In this document: positions 53,497 to 62,508 of the stretch, in pieces
Layout: every line of letters begins with the position of its first letter
How positions within the stretch are numbered: position 1 is the stretch's first letter
Source: Streptomyces sp. TS71-3
Lineage (GTDB): Bacteria > Actinomycetota > Actinomycetes > Streptomycetales > Streptomycetaceae
Direction of reading: 5' to 3'
NCBI RefSeq assembly: GCF_018327685.1
Contig: NZ_BNEL01000001.1
Coordinates: 3,162,001-3,226,000, forward strand
DNA length: 64,000 nucleotides
Program-made: the position numbers and the translations under genes
Notes under the pieces: model-generated
The model's input: only the letters and a program-made list of their open reading frames with translations
Told to the model about the DNA's origin: nothing
Databases searched by the model: none

Positions 53497-54390
53497 TCAC
53501 CCCGCGGGCTTCCGCTCCAGCGCCGCCCGCCCGGCGTCGTAGCTGACGAGCGCCGCGCCGACCGCCGCCGCGACGGTCACCTCGAAGACCTCCTCCTCCG
53601 AGTGGCCGGCGGCGGTGAGCCGGTCCACGTCGGCGCCGGTGATCCGGTACGAGTCGCCGCGGACCGCCGCGGCGTAGGACTGCCACGGTTCGGGAAGCGG
53701 GTCGCCGGCCGCGGCGGCGGCGCGCAGGGCCGGGTCGGTGGCGGCGGGCGCCTCCAGCACGGCGTGGCGCAGGTCGGCCACGACGTCACCGCGGGCGGCC
53801 GGGGGACCGCCGGCGAGCAGGAAGGACGGGAAGCGGTAGCCGAACCGGTGCAGCGCGCGGGTGCCGCTGTGCAACTGCCCCTCGCGGAGGACGAAGCCGA
53901 ACGCGTTGGCCAGGCGGTTCACGATGTTCCACACCAGGGTGACGCGCAGCGCGTCCCGCAGTGCCTGCTCGGGCAGGCCGGCGACCAGGGCCGTGGCCTC
54001 GGCGGTGTCCGCACGGTCCGGGGCCCGGCCGGCCAGGTCCAGGAACTCCAGGGCGGCGCGCAGCTCGGGCCGGGCAGAGGCCGGATCGTCCGGGTCGATC
54101 TCGCCGTGGCCCGCGATGCGGGTGAGCTCGGTGTGCGAGTCGATGCAGAACGGGCACCGGTGCAGCCGTGCCGTGCACATCGCGAGGTACTCGCGCTCTC
54201 CCGCGGTCCAGTAGGACGGCCCGCGCATCGCCCCGGCGGTGAGGTCCAGCAGCGGACGGGTGAGGAAACCGGGCCGGTACAGCAGCATCTTCACGATGTC
54301 CGGGCTCTCCACGCGCGACGTCGCGGAGGTCAGTGCCATGAACACCCTGGCGCGGCGACGGTGGCCGTGGTCGAGGATGGACAGTCTCAT
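53497..54390 (-). CDS. AhpD-like carboxymuconolactone decarboxylase-family protein
   Basis: A 297-residue all-helical protein. CTARLHRCPFCIDSHTEL contains the CxxC and the nearby His of AhpD peroxidases. It is longer than AhpD (about 175), with a second helical half (GDSYRITGADVDRLTAAGHS, EEEVFEVTVAAAVGAAL) that recalls a repeat of the fold without its cysteines. The ATG overlaps the stop of a broken sigma-factor gene (ATGA), as expected when an AhpD-type gene follows its ECF sigma factor. Confidence 0.85.
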   Translation of the reverse strand: MRLSILDHGHRRRARVFMALTSATSRVESPDIVKMLLYRPGFLTRPLLDLTAGAMRGPSYWTAGEREYLAMCTARLHRCPFCIDSHTELTRIAGHGEIDPDDPASARPELRAALEFLDLAGRAPDRADTAEATALVAGLPEQALRDALRVTLVWNIVNRLANAFGFVLREGQLHSGTRALHRFGYRFPSFLLAGGPPAARGDVVADLRHAVLEAPAATDPALRAAAAAGDPLPEPWQSYAAAVRGDSYRITGADVDRLTAAGHSEEEVFEVTVAAAVGAALVSYDAGRAALERKPAG

Positions 54391-54570
54391 CGGGGCTCCG
54401 TCACGTCGAGGTCGTGGAGCCGGCCGGCGAGGAAGCGCCGGTCGGCGGGGTTGGCGGCCAGTTCGTGGGCGCGCCGGTACGCCGACGCGGCCTCCGCGGT
54501 GCGGCCGAGGCGGCGCAGCAGGTCCGCGCGGGTGGCGTGCAGGAGGTGGTAGCGGTCGAGCCCGTCGATG
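54387..54570 (-). pseudogene. ECF sigma factor, C-terminal remnant
   Basis: LDRYHLLHATRADLLRRLGR then AAEA-like AYRRAHELAANPADRRFLAG is the TPR-like C-terminus of the long ECF sigma factors with a DUF6596 domain. The sigma2 and sigma4 DNA-binding parts are missing. Upstream the frame runs into a 9-bp tandem repeat and the start of no known protein. The stop overlaps the AhpD-like start. Confidence 0.7.
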
Positions 54571-54610
54571 ACCGTATCTCGACACCCCGGCCCCACGATC
54601 CTCCCCGGAT

Positions 54611-54664
54611 CCGGGGAATCCGGGGAATCCAGGGGCTCCAAGGGATGCAGGGGATCCAGGGGAT
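54611..54664. repeat. 9-bp tandem repeat, six units
   Basis: Six 9-bp units (ccggggaat, ccggggaat, ccaggggct, ccaagggat, gcaggggat, ccaggggat) lie at the point where sigma-factor homology ends, between it and the large phosphatase gene. Confidence 0.88.
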
Positions 54665-54713
54665 CGAACGGAGCCACCGCCACAGGCCGTGAACCGGCTA
54701 CCGGCCGTAACCG

Positions 54714-57173
54714 CTACAGCCCGAAGAGGGGCCCTTCGGCGCCCGCGGGCTCGTTCTCGGGGATCTCCAGGGGCTGCTCGGTCCAGATGGTCTTGCCCTG
54801 GGTGGCGTAGCGGGCGCCCCAGCGGGTGGTGCACTGGGCGACGATGAAGAGTCCCCGGCCGCCCTCGTCGGTGCCGCCGGCGCGCATCAGGCGCGGCTGG
54901 GTGTTGCTGGGGTCGCTGACCTCGCAGATGAGGACCTCGTCGCGCAGCAGCCGGACCCTGATCGGGCCCCAGGCGTAGCGGACGGCGTTGGTGACCAGCT
55001 CGCTGACGACGAGTTCCGCGGTGAAGGCGAGCTCCGGCAGGCCCCAGTCCCGGAGCTGGCGGGAGGCCGCCACCCTGGCCTCGCCCACCGAGGCGGCCTC
55101 CGCGGGGAACTCCCAGGCGGCCACGGAGGCGGGGTCGACGGCGTTGATCCTGGCCAGCAGGACGGCGATGTCGTCGCGGGGTTCGGTGCGGTCGGCGGCC
55201 TCCAGCAACTCGTCACCGATCTCTTCGAGCGAGCGCCCCTCGCGGTACAGCTCCGCCAGCCGCTGCTTGACCCGGTGCACTCCGTCTCCGTTGGCGTAGG
55301 GGTCGAGTTCGAGGAGTCCGTCGGTGAAGAGGGCGAGGATGCCGCCGGGTTCGAGGGTGAGGGTGGTGGATTCGTAGGGCATGCCGCCGACGCCGAGGGG
55401 TGGTCCTGGTGGGACGTCGAGTTGTTCGGTGGTGCCGTCGGGTCGTACGAACAGGGGTGCGGGTTGTCCTGCGCTGGCGAAGGTGCATTGGCGGGTGGTG
55501 GGGTCGTAGACGGCGTAGAGGCAGGTGGCGCCGCTGGTGTCGCTGCGGTTGGTGGGTGTTTCGGCGGCGAGTCGTTGGACGAGGTCTTCCATGTGGCCGA
55601 GGACTTCGGCGGGGTCGAGTTCGAGGATGGCGAAGTTCTGTACGGAGGTGCGCAGGCGGCCCATGCCGGCGGCGGCGGGCAGGCCGTGGCCGACGACGTC
55701 GCCGACGACGAAGGCGACGCGCAGCGAGGGCAGCTCGATGACGTCGAACCAGTCCCCGCCGACCCCGGCCGCGGCGCCCGGCGGGCCCGCCCCCCGCCCG
55801 CCGCCGGCCGGGACATAGGCCCCCACGGAGTACGCGGCGGTCACGTCGGTGACCGCACGCGGCAGCAGCCGCTCCTGGAGGCCGAGCGCGGTCCTGTGCT
55901 CGTAGGCGTACCGGCGGGCGTTGTCGATGCCGAGGGCCGCCCGCGAGCTGATCTCGCCGAAGAGCTGGAGCTCGTCGTCCTCGAAGGCGGGGGAGCGGGA
56001 GGTCCGCCACCCGGTGACGCTGCCGAGCATCATCCCGCGCGCGAACAGCGGCGACACCACGAGCGAGTGCGCGTCGTCGGGCACCAGCAGCCGGACCAGC
56101 TCCTCGTCCTCCTCCAGCGACTCGATGACGTCCTGCCTGGTCATGACGATGGGATGGCCTGCCTGGATCTCCTGCAGCGCGCGGCTGTCCGGCAGCGGGG
56201 GATACACGTCGTCGACAGCGAGCATGTCCTCGGGCCATGTGTCGTGGGCCGCGACGGCGGCGCGGAGCAGGGGGGTGTCCCCGCTGACGTAGGGGGTGAG
56301 CTGGTCGCCGGTGAGCACGGACCGGGTGAGGTCCACGGTCACCACGTCGGAGACCTCGTGGACGACGTCCGCGAGCGCCTGCGCCGCGCGGCGGACGTCG
56401 AGGGAGAAGCCGATCCGGCTCGCGGCGCTGTGCAGCAGCTCCCGCTGCTGGCGGATGCGCTCCTGCTGGGTGACGTCCTCCACGACCACGGCGACCCCCG
56501 ACGGCTCGCCCCCCGCCTTCTCCAGGCGGAACGCGGACACCGAGACCGTCCGGTCCTGCGGCGGCGTCTGCCGGGAGCGCCACAGGTGCTGCCGCGAGAT
56601 CACCGGTACGCCGGTCCGCAGCACCTCCGAGAGCAGCGCCTCCGCCTCGGCGGAGTCGCGGGCCCACACCACGTTCTCGAAACGGTCGCCGCGCGCCATG
56701 GTGGGGAGGCCGAACATCTCGAAGGTGATGTTGGTGCGTTCCAGCCGCAGGTCCGTGTCGCGCAGGGCGATGCCGATCCGGTCCTGGTCGAGCAGCGCCC
56801 GCAGCAGCGCGATCCCCTGCCCCCACTCGACGGCCAGGTCCGCCGGCACGAAGTGGATCAGCGAGGCGCCCGCCGGTTCGGTCAACCGCTCGGCGTGGAA
56901 CGTCACCTCCAGGTCCGTTCCGTCCGCGTGCCGCAGCCGGGTGTGGCCCTCCCCCGGGCCGGGCAGCCGCTCGGCCTCGCCCGGGCCCCACTGCGCGCCG
57001 GCCGCGAGGAGCTCGCTCAGGGGCCGGCCCGAGACGGCACCGGCGGGCCGGCCCAGCAGCCGCGCGGCCTCGTCGGACCATCCCGTGATCACCCCCGCGC
57101 CGTCGACGAGGACCGTCGCGAGCCCGGAGAGGCAGAATCCCTGGTCGTCCGGCGGTCCGACGGACACGTCCAT
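54714..57173 (-). CDS. PAS-GAF-PP2C (SpoIIE)-HATPase signalling protein
   Basis: An 819-residue cytoplasmic protein: two PAS-like regions (TVLVDGAGVITGWSDEAARL; DTDLRLERTNITFEMFGL), a GAF domain, a SpoIIE-type phosphatase (VGGDWFDVIEL, VGDVVGHGLPAA, LALFTDGLLE, DDIAVLLA supply metal Asp residues) and a C-terminal anti-sigma-like ATPase (ELVVSELVTNAVRYA, DEGGRGLFIVAQ). It would sense a ligand and set the phosphorylation of an anti-anti-sigma protein. CAGGAG precedes the ATG. Part of the phosphatase domain (55285-55650) has A-ending codons unlike the rest of the gene. Confidence 0.93.
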   Translation of the reverse strand: MDVSVGPPDDQGFCLSGLATVLVDGAGVITGWSDEAARLLGRPAGAVSGRPLSELLAAGAQWGPGEAERLPGPGEGHTRLRHADGTDLEVTFHAERLTEPAGASLIHFVPADLAVEWGQGIALLRALLDQDRIGIALRDTDLRLERTNITFEMFGLPTMARGDRFENVVWARDSAEAEALLSEVLRTGVPVISRQHLWRSRQTPPQDRTVSVSAFRLEKAGGEPSGVAVVVEDVTQQERIRQQRELLHSAASRIGFSLDVRRAAQALADVVHEVSDVVTVDLTRSVLTGDQLTPYVSGDTPLLRAAVAAHDTWPEDMLAVDDVYPPLPDSRALQEIQAGHPIVMTRQDVIESLEEDEELVRLLVPDDAHSLVVSPLFARGMMLGSVTGWRTSRSPAFEDDELQLFGEISSRAALGIDNARRYAYEHRTALGLQERLLPRAVTDVTAAYSVGAYVPAGGGRGAGPPGAAAGVGGDWFDVIELPSLRVAFVVGDVVGHGLPAAAGMGRLRTSVQNFAILELDPAEVLGHMEDLVQRLAAETPTNRSDTSGATCLYAVYDPTTRQCTFASAGQPAPLFVRPDGTTEQLDVPPGPPLGVGGMPYESTTLTLEPGGILALFTDGLLELDPYANGDGVHRVKQRLAELYREGRSLEEIGDELLEAADRTEPRDDIAVLLARINAVDPASVAAWEFPAEAASVGEARVAASRQLRDWGLPELAFTAELVVSELVTNAVRYAWGPIRVRLLRDEVLICEVSDPSNTQPRLMRAGGTDEGGRGLFIVAQCTTRWGARYATQGKTIWTEQPLEIPENEPAGAEGPLFGL

Positions 57174-57539
57174 CGTCAGCTCCTGACGGGGGACAGAACG
57201 GAACAATCTCGTTCATTGTAGTGGTGATGTATATCGCGGCCGTGCGGCGAGCGTCCGCCGTGGCGCCGTCGGGCACGGCTTCACTGTCGGTGAGCCTCCG
57301 GGTCCCTCCGGTCACCATCCGGGGAAGAGCGCCGGCACGGGCGGACCATGCGATCCCCGCCGCCCGCCGGGGATGGCCGGTCACGAGTTGTGAGCGTCGT
57401 GGGCGCCGGTTACCACCGATTTCCGGTGGGTCATCCCGAACCGCAACAGCGCGGAACGGAGTTCCTGGAACGGTACGGAACGGGAGAAGGCGGTGCCGTG
57501 CCGCATCCTCCCCGCGCTCACCGCAACAGAGGAACGGCC
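57174..57539. promoter_or_regulatory. Divergent control region
   Basis: 366 bp between the phosphatase and SDR starts. ACAAT-N7-ATTGT at 57203-57219 is the only clear inverted repeat, next to an A/T-rich patch (57220-57235) that could hold the promoter of the phosphatase gene. I see no gene in the rest. Confidence 0.45.
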
Positions 57540-58355
57540 ATGGCCGACAGCGACGCGTCGACATCACGGGTGTGGTTCGTGACGGGGACGTCCTCGGGCA
57601 TGGGACGTGCCGTCGCCCGCGCGGCCCTCGCCCGTGGCGACCGCGTGGTGGCCACCGCCAGGGACACGTCCGCGCTGGACGAGCTGGCCGGCGGGTCCCC
57701 CGGCAGGGTGCTCCCCGTGGAACTCGACGTCCGCGACGAAGCGGCGGCCATGCGGGCGGCACGGAGAGCGGTGGAGGCGTTCGGCCGGATCGACGTGGTC
57801 TTCAACAACGCGGGATACGCGCTGGTGGGATCGGTGGAGGGCACGACCGACGCGCAGGCCAGGGCCATGTCCGACACGGGGTTCTTCGGCGTGCTGAACG
57901 TCCTGCGCGCGGTGCTCCCGGTGATGCGGCGGCAGCGTTCGGGGCACGTGCTGAACATGTCGTCCATCTTCGGGCACATGTCCTTTCCGGCGACCGGACT
58001 GCTCTCCGCCGTCAAGCAGGCGGTGTGCGGCTGCACCCAGGCCATGGCGGCCGAACTCGCCCCGCTCGGGATCGGTTTCACGCTGGTCGAACCCGGCGGT
58101 CTCAGGACCGGCTTCCTCCCCAACTGGGTCGAGGCCGAGCACGCCATCGACGACTACGAGCAGAGCGTGGGCCCCGCCCTCGAACTCCTGAGGAACCTGC
58201 CACCGGAGGCGGTGCAGGAGGTGGACGAGGTGGCCGCGGCCATCCTGGACGCGGTCGACGCGGAGCGGCCTCCCTTCCACCTCGTCCTGGGGGAGTGGGC
58301 CGACGGCATCATCCGCGAGGAGCTGCACAGCAGGCTGGGCGACCTGGCGCGGTGA
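57540..58355 (+). CDS. SDR with leucine in place of the catalytic tyrosine
   Basis: A 271-residue SDR. Cofactor motif TGTSSGMG is near residue 16, NNAG near 90 and the serine in NMSSIFG. The Y-S-A-x-K of the family reads L-S-A-V-K (codons CTC TCC GCC GTC AAG), so Lys is kept but Tyr is not. The rest looks intact, including EPGGLRTGF. Reduced or altered activity is likely. Starts at ATG 57540 after GAGGAAC. Confidence 0.88.
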   Translation: MADSDASTSRVWFVTGTSSGMGRAVARAALARGDRVVATARDTSALDELAGGSPGRVLPVELDVRDEAAAMRAARRAVEAFGRIDVVFNNAGYALVGSVEGTTDAQARAMSDTGFFGVLNVLRAVLPVMRRQRSGHVLNMSSIFGHMSFPATGLLSAVKQAVCGCTQAMAAELAPLGIGFTLVEPGGLRTGFLPNWVEAEHAIDDYEQSVGPALELLRNLPPEAVQEVDEVAAAILDAVDAERPPFHLVLGEWADGIIREELHSRLGDLAR

Positions 58356-58389
58356 CCCGTGCGGAGCCGTGGGGCCCCGTGGGGACCGG

Positions 58390-59178
58390 TCAGCCGGCCA
58401 GGAGTGCGGCGAGCTCGGCAGGGCGGCCCAGGTGGGGGAAGTGGCCGCCGCCGGGCAGGGTGATGACGGAGACGTCGGGCAGGAGCCCCTCCAGCCACCG
58501 CCGGTACCCGGGCGGCACCTCCTCGCCCGCCACGTGGTGGTACGCGACCCCGTTCTCCCGGATGGCCCGCATGTTGCCGGCCCGTTCCTCGGCGAGCTCG
58601 TCCGCCGAGGTGTCCAGGAGCTCGCTCCAGTAACCGAGGAGCAGGTCCTGCCGGGGCCTCATCGTCGTCCGGATCAGATCCTGGGCGGCGGGCGGCAGCA
58701 GTTCGGTCCGCATGCCGGAGAACAGGCGGTTCCACACCTCCTCCCAGGCCGTGCCGCGCAGGTCGCCCTCGGCCTGCCGCAGCAGCTGCGCGAAGGGGCC
58801 GGCCAGCAGCGGCTGGTCGATGTTGACGACACCGGCGGCCGGGTAGGCGCCGGCGTAGGCCGTGGCCAGGGCGCCGCCGAGCGAGTGCCCCACCACGACC
58901 GGCGGGGCCAGCCCCGCCTCGCTCACCGCCCCGTGGACGACCGCGGCGACGTCGGGGAGGCGGTAGGAGTCCCGCCGCGGCGAGTTGCCGTGCCCAGGCA
59001 GGTCGAAGGAGACGACCTGCCGTTCCGGGGCGAGGACCGCGAGGTTCTCCAGCACCGGATCCCACTGCCGGCGGTCGAAGGACAGGCCGTGCAGGAGGAC
59101 CAGCGGGGGACCGTCACCTGGTGCGCCGTAGAGGTCGGCGGCGAGACCGCCGAAGAAGCCGCGTTCCGAGACTCGCAT
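58390..59178 (-). CDS. Alpha/beta-hydrolase
   Basis: A 262-residue hydrolase with an HGLSFD oxyanion loop, a G-H-S-L-G-G nucleophile elbow near residue 96 and GGGHFPHLG for the catalytic His. The ATG at 59178 has GGGGGAC upstream. It converges with the SDR gene and diverges from the aldo-keto reductase. Substrate unknown. Confidence 0.88.
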   Translation of the reverse strand: MRVSERGFFGGLAADLYGAPGDGPPLVLLHGLSFDRRQWDPVLENLAVLAPERQVVSFDLPGHGNSPRRDSYRLPDVAAVVHGAVSEAGLAPPVVVGHSLGGALATAYAGAYPAAGVVNIDQPLLAGPFAQLLRQAEGDLRGTAWEEVWNRLFSGMRTELLPPAAQDLIRTTMRPRQDLLLGYWSELLDTSADELAEERAGNMRAIRENGVAYHHVAGEEVPPGYRRWLEGLLPDVSVITLPGGGHFPHLGRPAELAALLAG

Positions 59179-59345
59179 GTGCGTCCCCCAGGGTGCTGGG
59201 TGCCTACCGGGAGGCACGCGTTCGAGGGTGCGGGCCGCCCGTGGCGCGGGTCACGCCCGCCCGCCGCCATTGGATCATGTTTTACGCGCCCGTCCCTGGT
59301 GACCCCGGAAGGACGACTCCGCGACCGTCACGATGGGAGAGGCTC

Positions 59346-60359
59346 ATGCGCCTGCGCACGCTCCTTCCGGGGCACCTCGGCTTCGGATCCGCCCCCTTGG
59401 GAAACATGTACCGGGACATTCCCGAGGACGAGGCGTACGCGACCATGGCCGCGGCCTGGGACCACGGGGTCCGCTACTTCGACACCGCCCCCTTCTACGG
59501 CGCCGGTCTCGCGGAGATGCGGGCCGGCGCGTTCCTGTCGCGGCAGCCCAGGGACTCCTTCGTGCTGTCGACCAAGGTGGGCCGCGTCGTCCTCGACGAG
59601 ACGGAGACGCCCGCCGAGCGCGATCTCGGCGAGAAGGGCGGGATCTTCGAACACGGCCGGCCCAACAAGATGGTCACCGAATACACCGCGGACGCCACGG
59701 AGAAGTCGCTCGAGGACAGCCTCGAACGGCTCGGCGTCGACCGCCTCGACATCGTCACCGTCCACGACATCGCGCAGGACTTCCACGGTGACGCATGGCT
59801 GCACGTGTTCGACACGGCCCGCACCGGCGCCTTCCGGGTGCTGTCCCGGCTCCGCGACGAGGGCGTCATCAAGGCATGGGGCATCGGCACCAACCGCACC
59901 GAGCCGATCGAGCTGACCCTCGCGCTCGACGAGCCGCGGCCCGACGGGTTCCTGCTGGCCGGCCGCTACACGCTGCTCGACCACGCCCACGCCCTCCAGC
60001 GCCTGCTGCCGATGGCCGAGAAGCAGGGGGTGGAGATGATCGTCGGCGGGCCGTACAACTCGGGCGTGCTCGCCGGCGGATCGCACTTCGAGTACCAGAA
60101 GGCGCCGGACGAGATCGTGGAGCGCGTCCACCGCATCGGCGACATCGCCGCGCGCCACGGCATCTCCGTCAAGGCGGCGGCCCTGCAGTTCTCCCTGGCC
60201 CATCCGGTCAGCACGGCCGCCATCCCCGGCGCGACCCGGCCGAGCCGCATCCCCGAGGACCAGGCGGCCGTCCGCGAGGAGATCCCGGCCGCGTTCTGGG
60301 CCGAGATGCGCGAGGCCAACCTGATCAGCCCCCACGCACCGCTGCCGGGCGGCGCCTGA
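59346..60359 (+). CDS. Aldo-keto reductase
   Basis: A 337-residue NADP-dependent reductase. The catalytic tetrad is seen in RYFDTAPFYG (Asp and Tyr), STKVGR (Lys) and VTVHD (His). SLERLGVDRLDIVTVHDI is the family signature. It resembles the D-threo-aldose/L-fucose dehydrogenase group. GGGAGAGG precedes the ATG. An SRPBCC gene follows by 50 bp and may be co-transcribed. Confidence 0.92.
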   Translation: MRLRTLLPGHLGFGSAPLGNMYRDIPEDEAYATMAAAWDHGVRYFDTAPFYGAGLAEMRAGAFLSRQPRDSFVLSTKVGRVVLDETETPAERDLGEKGGIFEHGRPNKMVTEYTADATEKSLEDSLERLGVDRLDIVTVHDIAQDFHGDAWLHVFDTARTGAFRVLSRLRDEGVIKAWGIGTNRTEPIELTLALDEPRPDGFLLAGRYTLLDHAHALQRLLPMAEKQGVEMIVGGPYNSGVLAGGSHFEYQKAPDEIVERVHRIGDIAARHGISVKAAALQFSLAHPVSTAAIPGATRPSRIPEDQAAVREEIPAAFWAEMREANLISPHAPLPGGA

Positions 60360-60409
60360 GCGCCGCGGACACCCCCGTACCCGCCTCACGTACCCCCGAG
60401 GAGAGCGCG

Positions 60410-60829
60410 ATGGCATCGACATCGGTGAGCCGCGTCGTCCAGGCCTCGCCCGAGCGGGTGTGGCAGCTCGTCGGCGGCTTCCACGCCCTGCCCGACTGGC
60501 TCCCCTACATCCCGCAGAGCACCCCGCGCGAGGGCGGCCGGGTGCGCCGCCTGCGCAACAGCGACGGCGGGACCATCGTCGAGCGCATGGTGGAGTTCAA
60601 CGACCAGGAGCGCCACTACTCCTACGCCATCGTCGAGGCACCCTTCCCCGTCAGCGGCTATCTGGCGACGCTGCGCGTGTACGCCGTGCGCGGTGAGGAG
60701 GGGGCGGCCGAGGTGGTGTGGAGCGGCCGGTTCACCCCGGAGGGCGCGAGCGAGGCCGAGGTCGTCGACCTCTTCACCGGCATCTTCTCCGACGGGCTCG
60801 ACGCCCTGGACGAGGCGGTGGCGCGATAG
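60410..60829 (+). CDS. SRPBCC-fold (polyketide cyclase/START-like) protein
   Basis: A 139-residue helix-grip protein (VSRVVQASPERVWQLVGGFH, DWLPYIPQST, WSGRFTPEG) that should bind a hydrophobic ligand in a cavity. GAGGAGAG is eight bases before the ATG. Close behind the aldo-keto reductase, it may work on the same compound; inferred from position. Confidence 0.88.
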   Translation: MASTSVSRVVQASPERVWQLVGGFHALPDWLPYIPQSTPREGGRVRRLRNSDGGTIVERMVEFNDQERHYSYAIVEAPFPVSGYLATLRVYAVRGEEGAAEVVWSGRFTPEGASEAEVVDLFTGIFSDGLDALDEAVAR

Positions 60830-60890
60830 CGGCGGTCGCGGACGCCGCTCGCGCTGGTTTGCGGGCTCCCCGGCCGGGCAGCCGCGCCGC

Positions 60891-61067
60891 ATGGGATTCT
60901 TCCAGAAGCTGAAGCGGAAGCGGGCCGAACAGGTCGAGCAGCGGCGTGCGGACGCCATAGCCAAGGCGATGGCCCGGGGAGCCACCCCCGAGGAGGCGCG
61001 CAAGGCCGGGGAGCGGGCGGCGCGGGGCAACACCAACGCCGCCATCACCGGCGCGATCAACAGCTGA
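60891..61067 (+). CDS. Small basic hypothetical protein
   Basis: A 58-residue lysine/arginine- and alanine-rich protein (MGFFQKLKRKRAEQVEQRR), predicted to be one or two helices. The start ATG at 60891 has no good SD. It lies 61 bp after the SRPBCC gene. No family recognised, although the amino-acid mix is that of a real soluble peptide. Confidence 0.6.
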   Translation: MGFFQKLKRKRAEQVEQRRADAIAKAMARGATPEEARKAGERAARGNTNAAITGAINS

Positions 61068-61239
61068 CGGCTGCGGGGCCGGCCGGCGGGTCGGCCGGGG
61101 GGACGGACCCGAGGGGCGGTCTCGTCGTGGCTGCTCGCTCCCGCACTGCCTTGAAGGTGTGGGACGTGCCCCCCACGTCCACTCCGCGTCCTTTCATACG
61201 GGGCGCGCCGTACGGGGCTTCCCTAGGGAGCCGCTACAC

Positions 61240-61270
61240 GAGGGCGCGCCTCGACCAGGGGCGCGCCCTC
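61240..61270. terminator. Convergent terminator hairpin
   Basis: gagggcgcgcc (61240-61250) and ggcgcgccctc (61260-61270) form an 11-bp perfect stem with a nine-base loop, between the ends of the small basic gene (+) and the reductase (-). Confidence 0.75.
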
Positions 61271-61327
61271 CCCTGACCGCCGCCACCCCGGTGACCGCGG
61301 ACGGCTGCGGGCAGCCGTGGCCGTGTC

Positions 61328-62356
61328 CTAGCGCGACACGGCGCCGTGCGCGAGAAGGCTCCTCGCGCAGTCGAGCACGGTCTCGCGCGCGGGCCGGGGC
61401 CGCCAGCCCAGGACCCGCTGGGCCTTCTCGGTGCTGTGGCGGTTGCGGCGGCCGAGCGACGGGGTGATCTCGCGCAGCGAGGGATCGCGGAACCGCGCCG
61501 CGAGGCGCACCACGACGTCCGGGATCTGCCGGGTGGCCACGCGCGCCCCGTCGGAACCGAGCTCCGCGCGCAGCAGCCGGGCCATGTCCCGCATCCACAT
61601 CAGCTCGCCCGTGGCCAGGAAGCGCTCGCCGGCGGCCTCGGGTGCCGTCATGGCCCGCAGGTGGGCGTCGACGACGTCGCGCACGTCCACGACTTCGAGG
61701 CCGATGCGCGGCACGCCGGGCATGGCGCCGGAGAGCATGCGCCCGACGATGCCCACGGAGCCGATGGTGTCCACCGACAGGATCGGGCCGAACACGGCGC
61801 CGGGCAGCACCGTCGCCAGTTCGACCGCGCCGGGCCGCTCGCGCACGAAGTCCCACGCCGCCAGCTCGGCCAGCGTCTTCGAGCGGCGATAGGGGATGAG
61901 CGCCGGATCCTCCGGGTCGGTCCACAGCTCCTCGCCGGTCACGCCCTCACTCGCGTACGACGACGGGCTGGCCGCGTTCGCCGCCGAGGTCAGCACGGCC
62001 CGCTTCACCCCGGCGGCGGTGGCCGCGCGCAGCACGCGCAGGGCGCCGTCACGGGCCGGCGCGATCAACGTGTCGGGGTCGTCCCCGCCGGCGCCGCCGA
62101 GCGGGGAGGCCACGTGCAGGACGCGGTCGACGCCCTCCATGGCCGCGTCCCAGCCGTCGTCGGACGTCAGGTCCGCGACGGCGAAGCCGAGCCTGCCGGC
62201 CGGATCGACGGCGGTGGACACGGCCTCGGTGACCGCCCGCTCCTTCTGGGGCGTGCGCACGGTCGTGCGCACCTCATAGCCGCGCCGCAGGAGCTCGACG
62301 ATGCACCAGCCCGCGATGTAGCCGGTGCCACCGGTGACCAGAACCCTCTCGGACAT
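61328..62356 (-). CDS. NAD-dependent epimerase/dihydroflavonol-reductase-like protein
   Basis: A 342-residue extended SDR. Cofactor motif TGGTGYIAGWC is at residues 8-18, HVASPLG near 80, and the catalytic centre reads SAANAASPSS then IPYRRSKTLAELAAWDF with Tyr-x3-Lys. Members reduce ketones or aldehydes, often with TetR control. The start lies 35 bp from paired palindromes shared with the divergent TetR gene. Confidence 0.9.
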   Translation of the reverse strand: MSERVLVTGGTGYIAGWCIVELLRRGYEVRTTVRTPQKERAVTEAVSTAVDPAGRLGFAVADLTSDDGWDAAMEGVDRVLHVASPLGGAGGDDPDTLIAPARDGALRVLRAATAAGVKRAVLTSAANAASPSSYASEGVTGEELWTDPEDPALIPYRRSKTLAELAAWDFVRERPGAVELATVLPGAVFGPILSVDTIGSVGIVGRMLSGAMPGVPRIGLEVVDVRDVVDAHLRAMTAPEAAGERFLATGELMWMRDMARLLRAELGSDGARVATRQIPDVVVRLAARFRDPSLREITPSLGRRNRHSTEKAQRVLGWRPRPARETVLDCARSLLAHGAVSR

Positions 62357-62390
62357 GGCTGTCCTCCACGTATCGGGGTGTGCGAGAATA

Positions 62391-62440
62391 ACCGGAAGCC
62401 CTTCCGGTACGCCTCCGAACGTACCGGAGACCCTTCCGCT
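62391..62440. promoter_or_regulatory. TetR operators between reductase and regulator
   Basis: ACCGGAAG-CC-CTTCCGGT (62391-62408) is a perfect palindrome with 8-bp arms. A second, decayed copy (ACCGGAGA-CC-CTTCCGCT) is at 62423-62440, and GGTACG...CGTACC (62406-62425) links them. Centres are 32 bp apart. The facing TetR protein is the probable ligand. Confidence 0.72.
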
Positions 62441-62508
62441 TCGCAACAGCCCTCCTGGCGGCCCCCTGGACTGCCTCCCGACAGCCCTCTGGAACGGACC
62501 ACACCCCC

